Source: CAMPJU01 sp036675265
Lineage (GTDB): Bacteria; Pseudomonadota; Gammaproteobacteria; Xanthomonadales; Xanthomonadaceae
Reading direction: 5' to 3'
DNA: 55,516 nt
Assembly (NCBI GenBank): GCA_036675265.1
Contig: JAKFFJ010000026.1
Coordinates: forward strand, 1 to 55,516
Positions 8,640-16,653 of the stretch are shown here, piece by piece (within the stretch, counting starts at the first letter, position 1; each line of letters starts with the position of its first letter). Below the pieces are notes generated by a model. That model was not told the DNA's origin. It saw only the letters and a program-made list of their open reading frames with translations, and made no database searches. The position numbers were made by a program, and so were the translations under genes.

Positions 8640-10062
8640 CGACGTCCCCCTTTCCATGCGAGGCCAGCAACGCGGCCACGATCCGGTCCATCGCGCTGCC
8701 GCGGGACCCCTTCACCAGGACCTGCAGTCCGCCCGGTGCATCGCGCAGGTCGGCGCGCAGGGCGTGGGCGAGCGCGTCGTGCGATTCGAACACCCGTGCC
8801 TCTGCGGCCCAGGCGCGCGCGGCTTCGGCCGCCAGCGGGCCGAGCGCGTACAGGCGGGCGATGCCGGCCGCGCGCGCCTGCCGCCCGGCCTCGGCATGCA
8901 GCGCCGCGGCGTCATCGCCGAGTTCGCGCATGTCGCCGAGCACCAGCCAGGCCGGCGCACCGGCGGAGGCCAGCGTCTCGATCGCCGCGTGCAGCGAACC
9001 GGGGTTCGCGTTGTAGCTGTCGTCCACCAGCGTCGTGCCGCCCGCGAGGCGATGGGCGACCAGCCGGCCGGCCACCGCACGGGCGGCCTGCAACCCGGCG
9101 ACGATCTGCGGCAGGCCCGCGCCTGCGCCGAGTGCGAGCGCCGCCGCGGCGAGCGCGTTGCGCACGTTGTGGCGACCGGGCAGGGCAAGCGCGACCACGG
9201 CCTCGCCCACGGGCGTCTCGAGCACGAACCGCGAACCGTCGGCGTGCTGGCGGATGTCGCGGGCGCGGATGTCGGCATTGCCGTCGATGCCGAACCGCAG
9301 GAGCCTGCGCCCGTGCGCCCGTTCGGCGAAGAATGGGGCAAACGCATCGTCGGCGTTGATCGCCGCCACGCCGCCCGGTGGCAACGCGTCGTAGATGGCC
9401 GCCTTGGTGTCGGCGACGCCGAGCAGGCTGCCCATGCGCTCCAGGTGCGCGGGCGCGATGTTGTTGACGAGCGCGACGTCGGGCCGCACGACCGCGGTCA
9501 GGTAGGCGATGTCGCCGGGCTTGCCGGCCCCCATCTCGTAGATGGCGAAGTCGGCGTCGTCCGGCGCGTCGATCACCGCCAGGGGCAGGCCGATCTCGTT
9601 GTTGCGGTTGCCCGGGTTGGCATAGGTGCTGCCCACCCGCTGCAGGATCGACAGGACCAGCGCCTTGACGCTGGTCTTGCCGTTGCTGCCCGTGATCGCG
9701 ACCACCTTGCCGGTGCGATCGCGCTGGGTGGATGCGGCGAGGTCGGCGAGCGCACGCGTGGTGTCGGCAACGACGACCTGCGGCACGTCGGCATCGACCT
9801 CGCGCGACACGAGCAGCGCGCACGCGCCGGCGGCCGCCGCCGCCGGCGCATGGTCGTGGCCGTCGAAGCGCTCGCCGCGCAGCGCGACGAACAGCACGCC
9901 GGATTCCGCGCGGAGCGTGCGGGTGTCGGTAGCCACCGAATCGATCACCGTGGGAGCCGCCATGGCGGCGAAGCTTTCGCCAGAGCGTTCGCCGCCAGGG
10001 CGGGTCCCACAGACCTTTCCGCCCGTGGCGCGTGCCACCTGCGCGAGCGTCATCGGCCTCAT
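8629..10062 (-). CDS. murF: UDP-MurNAc-tripeptide--D-Ala-D-Ala ligase MurF
   Basis: MurF adds the D-Ala-D-Ala dipeptide made by Ddl, completing the cytoplasmic precursor. The 477-residue product has an N-terminal substrate domain, the ATP loop VVAITGSNGKTSVKAL, NPGNRNNEIGLPLA, the IYEMGAGKPGDI motif, VNNIAPAHLERMGS and the C-terminal LVDDSYNANPGSL motif diagnostic of MurF. The ATG at 10062 overlaps the murE stop as ATGA; a second in-frame ATG occurs three codons later. About 25 residues around position 20 (RPGGERSGESFAAM) look like a lineage-specific insertion in domain 1. Confidence 0.96.
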   Translation of the reverse strand: MRPMTLAQVARATGGKVCGTRPGGERSGESFAAMAAPTVIDSVATDTRTLRAESGVLFVALRGERFDGHDHAPAAAAAGACALLVSREVDADVPQVVVADTTRALADLAASTQRDRTGKVVAITGSNGKTSVKALVLSILQRVGSTYANPGNRNNEIGLPLAVIDAPDDADFAIYEMGAGKPGDIAYLTAVVRPDVALVNNIAPAHLERMGSLLGVADTKAAIYDALPPGGVAAINADDAFAPFFAERAHGRRLLRFGIDGNADIRARDIRQHADGSRFVLETPVGEAVVALALPGRHNVRNALAAAALALGAGAGLPQIVAGLQAARAVAGRLVAHRLAGGTTLVDDSYNANPGSLHAAIETLASAGAPAWLVLGDMRELGDDAAALHAEAGRQARAAGIARLYALGPLAAEAARAWAAEARVFESHDALAHALRADLRDAPGGLQVLVKGSRGSAMDRIVAALLASHGKGDVDAA

Positions 10063-11531
10063 GGGCGCGACTCCAGCGCATGGCGCGCGACCGCGGTGTC
10101 GTCGAACGGATGACGCACCCCATTCACTTCCTGGTACGGCTCGTGTCCCTTGCCAGCCACCAGCACGATGTCGCCGGGGCCGGCCGCGCCGATCGCGCGC
10201 TCGATCGCGGCGCGCCGGTCGCGCTCGACCAGCACGCCGTCCTTCCTGGCGAAACCGGCGAGGATGTCGGCGACGATGGCATCGCCGTCCTCGCCACGGG
10301 GGTTGTCGTCGGTGACCAGCACGACGTCCGCCAGGCGCTCGGCGATCTCCGCCATCTGTGGCCGCTTGCCCACGTCGCGCTCGCCACCGCAGCCGAACAC
10401 GCACCACAGCCGCGCACCGGCGTGCCCGCGCAGCGACGCGAGCGCCTGCTCCAGCGCGTCGGGCGTATGCGCGTAGTCGACCACCACCAGCGGACGGCGC
10501 GCGTCGCCGCCGAGCCGGTTCATCCGACCGGCCACGGGTTCGAGCACGCCAAGCACCGCGGCGATGTCGGCGGTCGCGTCACCGAGGGCATGCAAGGCCC
10601 CGGCGACCGCCAGCAGGTTGTCGACGTTGAAGCGGCCGAGCAGCGGCGAACGCACCACGTGCCGCTGGCCATCCATCACGAGGTCGAAGGCGATGCCGGC
10701 GTTGTCGAGCCGGACCTCCTCGGCACGCACGTCCGCGCCCGGTGCGCCGCGCGAACTGAGCCCGAGGCTGCGCAGGCCGGCAGGCAGCTGGCTGCGCATC
10801 CGGCGCCCGTGCGCATCGTCCAGGTTCAGCACCGCGGCGCGCAGGCCTGGCCAGGCGAACAGCCGGGCCTTCGCCGCGCCGTAACTGTCCATGTCGCCGT
10901 GGTAGTCGAGGTGGTCGCGGGTGAGGTTGGTGAACACCGCGACGTCGAAGTGCACGCCGTCCACCCGGCCCTGGTCGAGCGCGTGCGAACTGACCTCCAT
11001 CGCCACCGCGCGCGCGCCGGCATCGCGCAGCTCGGCGAGCAGGCCATGCAGCTGCAGTACCTGCGGCGTGGTGAACCCGGTCGGGCGGACATGCCCGTGC
11101 AACCCCGCGCCGAGCGTGCCGACGCTGGCACCCCGCACGCCGCGCCGATGCCAGGCCTGCGCCAGCAACTGCACGGTCGAGGTCTTGCCGTTGGTGCCGG
11201 TGACGCCCACCACGTCCATGTGCGCGCTGGGGCGGCCGTGGAACTGGTCGCCGAGCGCGCCGAGGCGCGCGCGCAGGCCCGGCACCGCGATCGCACCGTC
11301 GGGCACGGGCATGCCGCGCGGCGCCGGCGGCTCGTACAGCACCGCGGCGGCGCCTGCCGCGATGGCGCGCTCGGCGAAGGCCAGGCCGTGCGTGCCGAAG
11401 CCCGCGATCGCGACGAAGGCATCGCCCTCGCGCACCGCGCGGCTGTCCTGCACCAGGCCGGCCACCACGCGGTCGCCAGGCACGCCGTCCACGTCCGGCA
11501 GGAGTTCCCGGAGCGGCATCGGGCGCGTCAT
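10059..11531 (-). CDS. murE: UDP-MurNAc-dipeptide--meso-diaminopimelate ligase MurE
   Basis: MurE adds meso-diaminopimelate to UDP-MurNAc-Ala-Glu. The 490-residue protein has VVGVTGTNGKTSTVQL (P loop), TTPQVLQLHGLL, the MEVSSHALDQGRV motif, FTNLTRDHLDYHGDM, and the C-terminal VVDYAHTPDALEQAL and CVFGCGGERDVGKRPQM. The segment VTDDNPRGEDGDAI contains the DNPR motif that marks meso-DAP-adding rather than lysine-adding enzymes, so a Gram-negative type stem peptide is expected. The start ATG overlaps the ftsI stop as ATGA. Confidence 0.97.
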   Translation of the reverse strand: MTRPMPLRELLPDVDGVPGDRVVAGLVQDSRAVREGDAFVAIAGFGTHGLAFAERAIAAGAAAVLYEPPAPRGMPVPDGAIAVPGLRARLGALGDQFHGRPSAHMDVVGVTGTNGKTSTVQLLAQAWHRRGVRGASVGTLGAGLHGHVRPTGFTTPQVLQLHGLLAELRDAGARAVAMEVSSHALDQGRVDGVHFDVAVFTNLTRDHLDYHGDMDSYGAAKARLFAWPGLRAAVLNLDDAHGRRMRSQLPAGLRSLGLSSRGAPGADVRAEEVRLDNAGIAFDLVMDGQRHVVRSPLLGRFNVDNLLAVAGALHALGDATADIAAVLGVLEPVAGRMNRLGGDARRPLVVVDYAHTPDALEQALASLRGHAGARLWCVFGCGGERDVGKRPQMAEIAERLADVVLVTDDNPRGEDGDAIVADILAGFARKDGVLVERDRRAAIERAIGAAGPGDIVLVAGKGHEPYQEVNGVRHPFDDTAVARHALESRP

Positions 11532-13342
11532 GGCGCCGCGCCCGCGGTTTCGGCGCTGTCGACCGGCGGCGCCACCTGCGCGACGCCCGGCATGGCGGCC
11601 TGCGCCTTCGCCTGCGCCGCGAGCCAGGTCTCGATGTCGTCGGGCGGCACGTCCATCAGCCGCAGCGTCCCGGCCATCACCTCCTTGAACACCGGCGCGG
11701 CCACGGCCCCGCCGCCGTAGCCGTAGCCCTTGCTCGCATCCGGCTCGTTGATCACCACGACCATCGAGAAGCGCGGGTGCTCGACCGGCACGACGCCGGC
11801 GAACAGCGAGATGTATTCGTTCGAGTAGCCACCAAGCGGGCTGTACTTGCGCGCGGTGCCGGTCTTGCCCGCGACGTGGTAGCCGAGGATCGCCGCCCCG
11901 GTCGCGGTGCCGCCGGGCTCGATGACCGTCTGCATCATCGCCAGCACGTCGTCCGCGATGTCGCGGTCGAGGATGCGCTCCCCCTCGTTGCGCTGGTCCT
12001 TGACGAAGGTCGGCGTGACCAGCCGGCCGCCGTTGGCGATCGCGGCATAGGCCATCGCGATCTGCAGCGGCGTGGCCGACATGCCGTAGCCGTAGGACAT
12101 GGTGGCCTTGGTGGTGCCGCTCCACTGGCCGGGTCCGGCGAGCACGCCCGCCGATTCCCCGGGAAAGCCGCTGCCCGGCTTGCTGCCGTAGCCGAACTTC
12201 GCGATGAAGTCGTGGAAGTAGTCGTCCGGGAGCCGCGCCGCCAGCTTGGCGGCGCCGACGTTCGAGCTCTTGGTGATCACGCCGGTGACGGTCAGCGCGC
12301 CGTAGTTCTTGAAGTCGTTGATCGTGAAGCGGCCGTTGGCCATGTAGCCGGGCGCGGTGTCGACGATCGTGTCCGGCGCCACGATGCCCTTGGCCAGCGC
12401 CGCCGCGATGGTGATGGGCTTCATGGTCGAACCCGGCTCGACCACGTCGGTCACCGCGCGGTTGCGGCGCGCCTCGCGGTCGCCGCCGTCCAGGTCGTTG
12501 GGGTTGTAGCTCGGCAGGTTGGCCATCGCCAGCACTTCGCCGGTGTGCACGTCGAGCACCACCGCCGACCCGCTGCTGGCGCCGGATTCCAGGAGCGCGC
12601 GCCGCAGTTCGCGGAATGCCAGGTACTGGATGCGGCGGTCGATGGTGAGCGCCAGGTCGCGGCCGGGCTCGGCCGGCTCGACGAGGTCGACGTTCTCGAC
12701 GATGCGTCCGCGACGGTCGCGGATCACCTTCTTGGTGCCGGGTTCGCCGCGCAGCCAGTCGTCGAACGCGAGCTCGAGGCCTTCCTGTCCGCGGTCGTCG
12801 ATGTTGGTGAAGCCCAGCACGTGCGCCAGCGCCTCGCCCTGCGGGTAGAAGCGCCGGAACTCGCGCTGGGTCGCCACGCCCGGGATCTCCAGGGCCATGA
12901 TCGCCCGTGCGTCATCGGGGTTGATGCGGCGCTTGAGGTAGACGAACTCCTTGTCCGCGCGCTGGCCGAGCCGGCGCAACAGGTGGTCGTGCGGCACGCC
13001 CAGCGCCTCGGCGAGTTGCGGCAGGCGGTCCGGTGCCTTCAGCAGTTCCTGCGGGTTGCCCCACACCGACTCCACCGGCGAGGACACCGCCAGCGGCTCG
13101 CCGTTGCGGTCGGTGATCATGCCGCGCGACGTCGGGATCGGGATCTCGCGGAGGAAGCGCGCGTCGCCCTGCTGGCGATAGAAGTCGTCGTCGACCAGCT
13201 GCAGGTCCACCGCGCGCACGACCAGCGCGAGGGAGCAGAGCGCGAGCGCGCCGGCGACCAGCGAAAGCCTGCCGCGCAGGCTGAAGGGCGCGCGGTTGCG
13301 CGGCTTCGGCGTGCCCTTGCGCCGCTGCTGGCGGGCGGTCAT
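11528..13342 (-). CDS. ftsI: Septal transpeptidase FtsI (PBP3)
   Basis: FtsI is the class B penicillin-binding protein that crosslinks septal peptidoglycan in partnership with FtsW. The 604-residue product has a basic cytoplasmic tail, one membrane segment (about residues 28-46), a pedestal domain with TSRGMITDRNGEPLAVS, and a transpeptidase domain with the SxxK motif S305-T-M-K308, the SxN motif S359-S-N361 and KTG at 493-495. The extra C-terminal part after about residue 560 is Ala/Pro-rich. The ATG overlaps the ftsL stop as ATGA. Confidence 0.97.
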   Translation of the reverse strand: MTARQQRRKGTPKPRNRAPFSLRGRLSLVAGALALCSLALVVRAVDLQLVDDDFYRQQGDARFLREIPIPTSRGMITDRNGEPLAVSSPVESVWGNPQELLKAPDRLPQLAEALGVPHDHLLRRLGQRADKEFVYLKRRINPDDARAIMALEIPGVATQREFRRFYPQGEALAHVLGFTNIDDRGQEGLELAFDDWLRGEPGTKKVIRDRRGRIVENVDLVEPAEPGRDLALTIDRRIQYLAFRELRRALLESGASSGSAVVLDVHTGEVLAMANLPSYNPNDLDGGDREARRNRAVTDVVEPGSTMKPITIAAALAKGIVAPDTIVDTAPGYMANGRFTINDFKNYGALTVTGVITKSSNVGAAKLAARLPDDYFHDFIAKFGYGSKPGSGFPGESAGVLAGPGQWSGTTKATMSYGYGMSATPLQIAMAYAAIANGGRLVTPTFVKDQRNEGERILDRDIADDVLAMMQTVIEPGGTATGAAILGYHVAGKTGTARKYSPLGGYSNEYISLFAGVVPVEHPRFSMVVVINEPDASKGYGYGGGAVAAPVFKEVMAGTLRLMDVPPDDIETWLAAQAKAQAAMPGVAQVAPPVDSAETAGAAP

Positions 13343-13605
13343 GGCCGCACCACCACGATCTCGCGTCCCTCGGGGAACTTCATCCCCAGGCGGTTGCGCG
13401 CGACCTGGTCGATCCGGTTGCTCTCGGCCCAGGTGGCCTGCTCCAGCTGCAGGCGGCCGAAATCGATCTCCAGCTCGTCGCGCACGTGCTCCAGCCGCGT
13501 GAGCGTCGCGAAGGCCTGCCGGTGCAGGTGGCGCGCATAGACGACCGCGATGGCGGACGCGATGTTCGCTGCGACCAGCACCACCAGCAGCAAGCGCACG
13601 CTCAT
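13339..13605 (-). CDS. ftsL: Cell division protein FtsL
   Basis: FtsL is a small bitopic divisome protein that activates FtsWI as part of the FtsQLB complex. The 88 residues have the expected order: a short N-terminus, a membrane segment (LLLVVLVAANIASAIAVVYA, residues 5-24), then a coiled coil with heptad-spaced hydrophobics (FATLTRLEHVRDELEIDFGRL). The identification rests mainly on position between rsmH and ftsI plus this topology, since FtsL sequences diverge quickly. ATG overlaps the rsmH stop as ATGA and its own stop overlaps ftsI. Confidence 0.93.
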   Translation of the reverse strand: MSVRLLLVVLVAANIASAIAVVYARHLHRQAFATLTRLEHVRDELEIDFGRLQLEQATWAESNRIDQVARNRLGMKFPEGREIVVVRP

Positions 13606-14558
13606 GTCCCGAGCCTCTCGGCCACGCGCAGCACCGCGCTGCGCGCCCGAGGATTCGCGGCCAGCTCGGCCGCGCCCGCCTTGACCGCGCCGCCGATGGC
13701 ACGCAGCGTGGGGGTGAATGCCGCGACGACCGGCATCCGCCGGTTCGCAGGGGGCGCCTTGGCATGCCGGGCGATGAACTGCTTCGCGATCCGGTCTTCC
13801 AGCGAGTGGAAGCTGATCACGGCCAGCCGGCCGCCCGGGCGCAGTGCGTCGTGCGCGGCCGCGAGCCCCGCCTGCAGGTCCTCGAGCTCGCGGTTGACGT
13901 GGATCCGGATGGCCTGGAACGTGCGAGTCGCCGGATGGATCCGCCCCTCGCCGCGGGGTACCACCGAGGCCACGAGCGCCGCCAGGTCGGCCGTGCGCTC
14001 GAGCGGCTGCTCCACGCGACGCGCGACGACCGCCCGCGCGATGCGACGCGACATCCGCTCTTCCCCGAGCGTCCACAGCACGTCGGCGATCTCGCGCTCG
14101 TCCGCGCGCGCCAGCCACTGCGCGGCCGATTCGCCGGATTCGGGATCCATGCGCATGTCGAGCGGGCCGTCCTTGCCGAACGAGAAGCCACGCGCGGCCA
14201 CGTCCAGCTGCGGCGAGGACACGCCCAGGTCGAGCAGCACGCCGTCGAGGCCGTCGCGCACCGCGTCCCACCGGCCCAGGTCGGCGAAGCTGCCCCGGCG
14301 GATGGCGACGCGGGCGTCCGCGCCGAATGCGCGCGTTGCCACTTCGATCGCCTCAGGGTCCTTGTCCATCAGCAGCAGCCGGCCTCCGGGGCCGAGTCGT
14401 TCCAAAACGTCCCTTGCATGTCCGCCACGCCCGAACGTGCCATCCAGGTACGTGCCGCCGGGCAACACGCGCAGGCCCTGCACCGCCTCCGCGACCAGTA
14501 CCGGCAGGTGCACCGCCGGCGCTTGCGCGGACCGGGCGTCCCGGTCCGCGCCCGTCAC
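13602..14558 (-). CDS. rsmH: 16S rRNA m4C1402 methyltransferase RsmH (GTG start)
   Basis: RsmH (MraW) methylates N4 of C1402 in the ribosomal P site; RsmI, encoded 1.2 kb away in this window, adds the 2'-O methyl to the same nucleotide. The 318-residue product has VHLPVLVAEAV, the SAM-binding GTYLDGTFGRGGHAR, LLMDKDPEAI, LLDLGVSSPQLD, and the family signatures GRIHPATRTFQAIRIHVN and ISFHSLEDRIAKQF. A GTG start is chosen because it overlaps the mraZ stop by 4 bases (GTGA, 14555-14558) and gives the family length of about 313; an upstream ATG would lie deep inside mraZ. Confidence 0.95.
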   Translation of the reverse strand: MTGADRDARSAQAPAVHLPVLVAEAVQGLRVLPGGTYLDGTFGRGGHARDVLERLGPGGRLLLMDKDPEAIEVATRAFGADARVAIRRGSFADLGRWDAVRDGLDGVLLDLGVSSPQLDVAARGFSFGKDGPLDMRMDPESGESAAQWLARADEREIADVLWTLGEERMSRRIARAVVARRVEQPLERTADLAALVASVVPRGEGRIHPATRTFQAIRIHVNRELEDLQAGLAAAHDALRPGGRLAVISFHSLEDRIAKQFIARHAKAPPANRRMPVVAAFTPTLRAIGGAVKAGAAELAANPRARSAVLRVAERLGT

Positions 14559-15001
14559 AGCTGCAGGTCGAGCAGGTCCTCGCCCAGATCCTCGTCGGCA
14601 AGCACCTGCCGGATCTGGTCGTGGTGCGCCTGCTCGCTCCACAGTTCGAACTTGTCGCCCATGCCGAGCAGCACTGCGCGCCGGTCGATGCCGACGGCAT
14701 TGCGGTGGCTGGCGGGGATGGAGATGCGGCCGCTGCCGTCCGGCTCGACCGGCGCCGCGGCACCGACCAGCTTCAGCTGGAAGGTGCGGCTGGTCCGGCG
14801 GGTCCGCGGGAGCGCATTGACCTGGTCACGCACCTTTTCCCAGATGGCCTGGGGGTAGAGGTACAGGCAGCCTGCCTCGAACGGGTTGTAGGTGATCACG
14901 AGCCGGTTGCCGCAGGCGTTGGCCACGACATCGCGATGGACGGTCGGGATCGCCAACCGGCCCTTGTCGTCGATGGTGATGAGGGTCTCGCCCTGGAACA
15001 T
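14555..15001 (-). CDS. mraZ: Transcriptional regulator / division-cluster protein MraZ
   Basis: MraZ is an AbrB-fold DNA-binding protein that in E. coli represses its own mra/dcw operon. The 148-residue product carries two swapped-hairpin repeats: MFQGETLITIDDKGRLAIPTVHR and, near residue 80, VEPDGSGRISIPASHRN. The start is placed at MFQGET, the conserved family N-terminus, although an open frame continues 25 codons upstream through the repeat region. It is the first gene of the 14-gene cluster, with a promoter and a repeat array immediately upstream. Confidence 0.95.
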   Translation of the reverse strand: MFQGETLITIDDKGRLAIPTVHRDVVANACGNRLVITYNPFEAGCLYLYPQAIWEKVRDQVNALPRTRRTSRTFQLKLVGAAAPVEPDGSGRISIPASHRNAVGIDRRAVLLGMGDKFELWSEQAHHDQIRQVLADEDLGEDLLDLQL

Positions 15002-15031
15002 CCGCCCTGCCCGCCTGTGGAGGTGCTGCCA

Positions 15032-15076
15032 ACCACGGAATCCCCGGATTCCCCCGGATTTCCCACATGCCGCCAC
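15032..15076 (-). promoter_or_regulatory. Five 10-bp-spaced repeats, probable MraZ operator
   Basis: Read on the minus strand, five 5-mers occur exactly 10 bp apart just upstream of mraZ: GTGGC (15072-15076), GTGGG (15062-15066), CGGGG (15052-15056), CGGGG (15042-15046) and GTGGT (15032-15036). E. coli MraZ is known to bind several TGGG-type direct repeats with this helical period in its own leader. The array begins next to the -10 element and extends into the 5' leader, a position suited to repression. Two repeats read CGGGG rather than TGGG, so binding to all five is inferred. Confidence 0.65.
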
Positions 15077-15104
15077 ATTAGGAGTCCGCCCACAGGGTTG
15101 TCAA
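15077..15104 (-). promoter_or_regulatory. Promoter of the mra/dcw cluster
   Basis: On the minus strand a perfect -35 TTGACA (15099-15104) is followed after 16 bases by CCTAAT (15077-15082, 4 of 6 to TATAAT). Transcription would start near 15070, giving a leader of about 70 bases that contains most of the putative MraZ repeats. A perfect -35 is notable in such GC-rich sequence. Confidence 0.6.
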
Positions 15105-15295
15105 CAACTTTCCCGGGCAATTTTTGTTTGCCGGTCAATGAGTTGCGACGAACTTCAGAGTCTGGTTCAAGACTTATCCACTAAGCCCTGATTCGTCTCA
15201 ATTTCTGAGATCAAGGCCAGGTGAAGGCCGCCAGGCCGCGCGCAGGGCAGGCGCGGGCGGGAGATCGCTGCAGCGCAACATGAACAGGCGCCCGG

Positions 15296-15313
15296 GCCCC
15301 GGGGGACCGGGGC
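15296..15313 (-). terminator. GC hairpin downstream of rnpB
   Basis: A 7-bp perfect stem GCCCCGG / CCGGGGC with a 4-base loop lies 13 bases past the predicted RNase P RNA 3' end. It has no following T run on either strand, so it could act as a processing barrier or a weak terminator rather than a standard intrinsic terminator. The rest of 15105-15325 holds no recognisable gene; the only other structure is a short TCTCA-N5-TGAGA hairpin at 15196-15210. Confidence 0.3.
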
Positions 15314-15325
15314 GCGCGCAGGAAA

Positions 15326-15696
15326 AGGTGGCGGAGCCGGCCGATAAGCCGGGTTCTGTCGTGGACAGTCATTCCTCTAGGCGCAGCGTCACCGCTGTGC
15401 TCGAGCAGCCTACCCGGACCCGACGCGGGCCACGTCATGGGGTCCCTATTTGGCCTTGCTCCCGGTGGGGTTTGCCGTGCCGGCCTGTTGCCAGGCTCGC
15501 GGTGCGCTCTTACCGCACCATTTCACCCTTGCCTGTGCCCTTGCGGGCCATCGGCGGTATCTTTCTGTTGCACTTTCCGTCGGCTCGCGCCGCCCAGGCG
15601 TTACCTGGCACCGTGCCCTGTGGAGCCCGGACTTTCCTCGGCACCCCCGCGCCTCGAAAGGCATGGGGATGACGCGACTGCCTGGCCGACTCCGCC
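15326..15696 (-). ncRNA. rnpB: RNase P RNA (M1 RNA), type A
   Basis: This is the catalytic RNA that removes 5' leaders from tRNA precursors. On the minus strand it contains GAGGAAAGTCCGGGCTCCA (15621-15639) and ACAGAACCCGGCTTATCGG (15341-15359), two near-invariant bacterial RNase P blocks. Between them, in the same order as E. coli M1, lie the GCCAGGTAACGCCTGG helix, AAGGGTGAAA, GGTAAGAGCGCACCG and AGGCCAAATAGGG. The 5' GGCGGAGTCGG and 3' CCGGCTCCGCC pair as helix P1, which sets the ends to within a few bases. Length of about 370 is close to E. coli (377). It lies between rsmI and mraZ on the same strand. Confidence 0.96.
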
Positions 15697-15702
15697 AGGC
15701 GC

Positions 15703-15708
15703 ATTGTC
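15703..15708 (-). promoter_or_regulatory. Possible -10 element of rnpB
   Basis: GACAAT on the minus strand ends 6 bases before the predicted first base of RNase P RNA (15696), the spacing expected for a sigma70 start. No convincing -35 is seen; it would fall in the last codons of rsmI. Assignment is positional. Confidence 0.35.
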
Positions 15709-15723
15709 GCACGCAGCTCCTGA

Positions 15724-16599
15724 CTATTCGCTGCCGTAAAGGGCCTTGCGCGGCGCGCCGCTGAGCTCGGCGGCGAGCTTGGCGGCGGCGGACGGCGGCA
15801 GGTGCTCGCCCAGGCGGGCGTAGAGGCGCCGTCCCTCGGCCAGCTGGCCCGCGGCTTCGTCGGCCGCGCCCTGCACGACCAGTACGAATTCGCCGCGCCG
15901 CTGGTCGGGATCGCCGGCCACCCGGGTGCGGATGTCGTCGAGCGTGCCGTCAAGGACGGTCTCGAACAGCTTGGTCAGCTCCCGCGCCAGCACCGCGGGG
16001 CGGTCGCCGCCAAAGGCCCCGCACAGGTCCGCCAGCGTCGCCTCGATCCGGTGGGACGACTCGTAGAACACCTGCGTGCGCGTTTCGCTCGCAAGGCGCT
16101 GCAGCCTGTCGCGTCGCGCAGTGCCCTTGGCGGGCAGGAAGCCCTCGAACGCGAAGCGGTCCGAGGGCAGCCCCGCGATGCTCAGGGCGGCGATGGCGGC
16201 GCAGGGTCCCGGCAGCGGCGAGACCCGGAGGCCCGCCATCCGTGCGGCACGGACCAGCCGGTAGCCGGGGTCGCTCACCAGCGGCGTGCCGGCGTCCGAA
16301 ACCAGGGCCAGCGATTCGCCACCGGCCAGGCGTGCCACCAGGCGGTTCGCGACGGCTTCCTCGTTGTGCTCGTGCAGGGCCACGAGGGGACGCTCCAGCC
16401 CGAAGTGCGACAGCAACTGGCGCGTGCGCCTGGTGTCCTCCGCGCACACCGCGGCGACCGTGCGCAAGGTCTCGAGTGCGCGCGGCGCCAGGTCGCCCAG
16501 GTTGCCGATCGGCGTGGCGACCACGAAGAGCGTTCCGGGCGGGGTGGCAGGCGACGGCCCGGGGGCAGGCGCGCCATCGGCGGGAAGTGAGGGAGCCAT
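15724..16599 (-). CDS. rsmI: 16S rRNA 2'-O-methyltransferase RsmI
   Basis: RsmI methylates the 2'-OH of C1402 of 16S rRNA, the same base modified by RsmH. The 291-residue protein has the tetrapyrrole-methylase-fold motifs GTLFVVATPIGNLGDLAPRA, CAEDTRRTRQLL, LHEHNEEAV, ALVSDAGTPLVSDPGYRLV, PLPGPCAAIAALSIAGLPSDRF, and FEGFLPAK followed by FYESSHRIEATL. The C-terminal 50 residues form the small RsmI domain. Length matches E. coli RsmI (286). It starts 54 bases from the divergent LpoA-like gene. Confidence 0.96.
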   Translation of the reverse strand: MAPSLPADGAPAPGPSPATPPGTLFVVATPIGNLGDLAPRALETLRTVAAVCAEDTRRTRQLLSHFGLERPLVALHEHNEEAVANRLVARLAGGESLALVSDAGTPLVSDPGYRLVRAARMAGLRVSPLPGPCAAIAALSIAGLPSDRFAFEGFLPAKGTARRDRLQRLASETRTQVFYESSHRIEATLADLCGAFGGDRPAVLARELTKLFETVLDGTLDDIRTRVAGDPDQRRGEFVLVVQGAADEAAGQLAEGRRLYARLGEHLPPSAAAKLAAELSGAPRKALYGSE

Positions 16600-16613
16600 G
16601 GCGGTCCGATGGT

Positions 16614-16619
16614 TAGAAT
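16614..16619 (+). promoter_or_regulatory. -10 element (TAGAAT) of the lpoA-yraN operon
   Basis: TAGAAT (5 of 6 to TATAAT) lies in the 54-base gap between the divergent rsmI and LpoA-like starts, predicting transcription from about 16626 and a leader of about 28 bases. No clear -35 is seen. The same hexamer occurs before purL and pepA. Confidence 0.45.
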
Positions 16620-16653
16620 CAATACGGTACCCCGGATGGAGCCGCGCGACGCC

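Noticed and set aside
14559..14642. An upstream ATG start for rsmH at 14642
   Set aside because: It would overlap mraZ by 88 bases and add 28 residues not seen in the family; the GTG at 14558 overlaps the mraZ stop in the cluster's usual style.
15280..15764. Short open frames on both strands between mraZ and rsmI
   Set aside because: They lie inside RNase P RNA, whose conserved blocks and closing helix explain the sequence.
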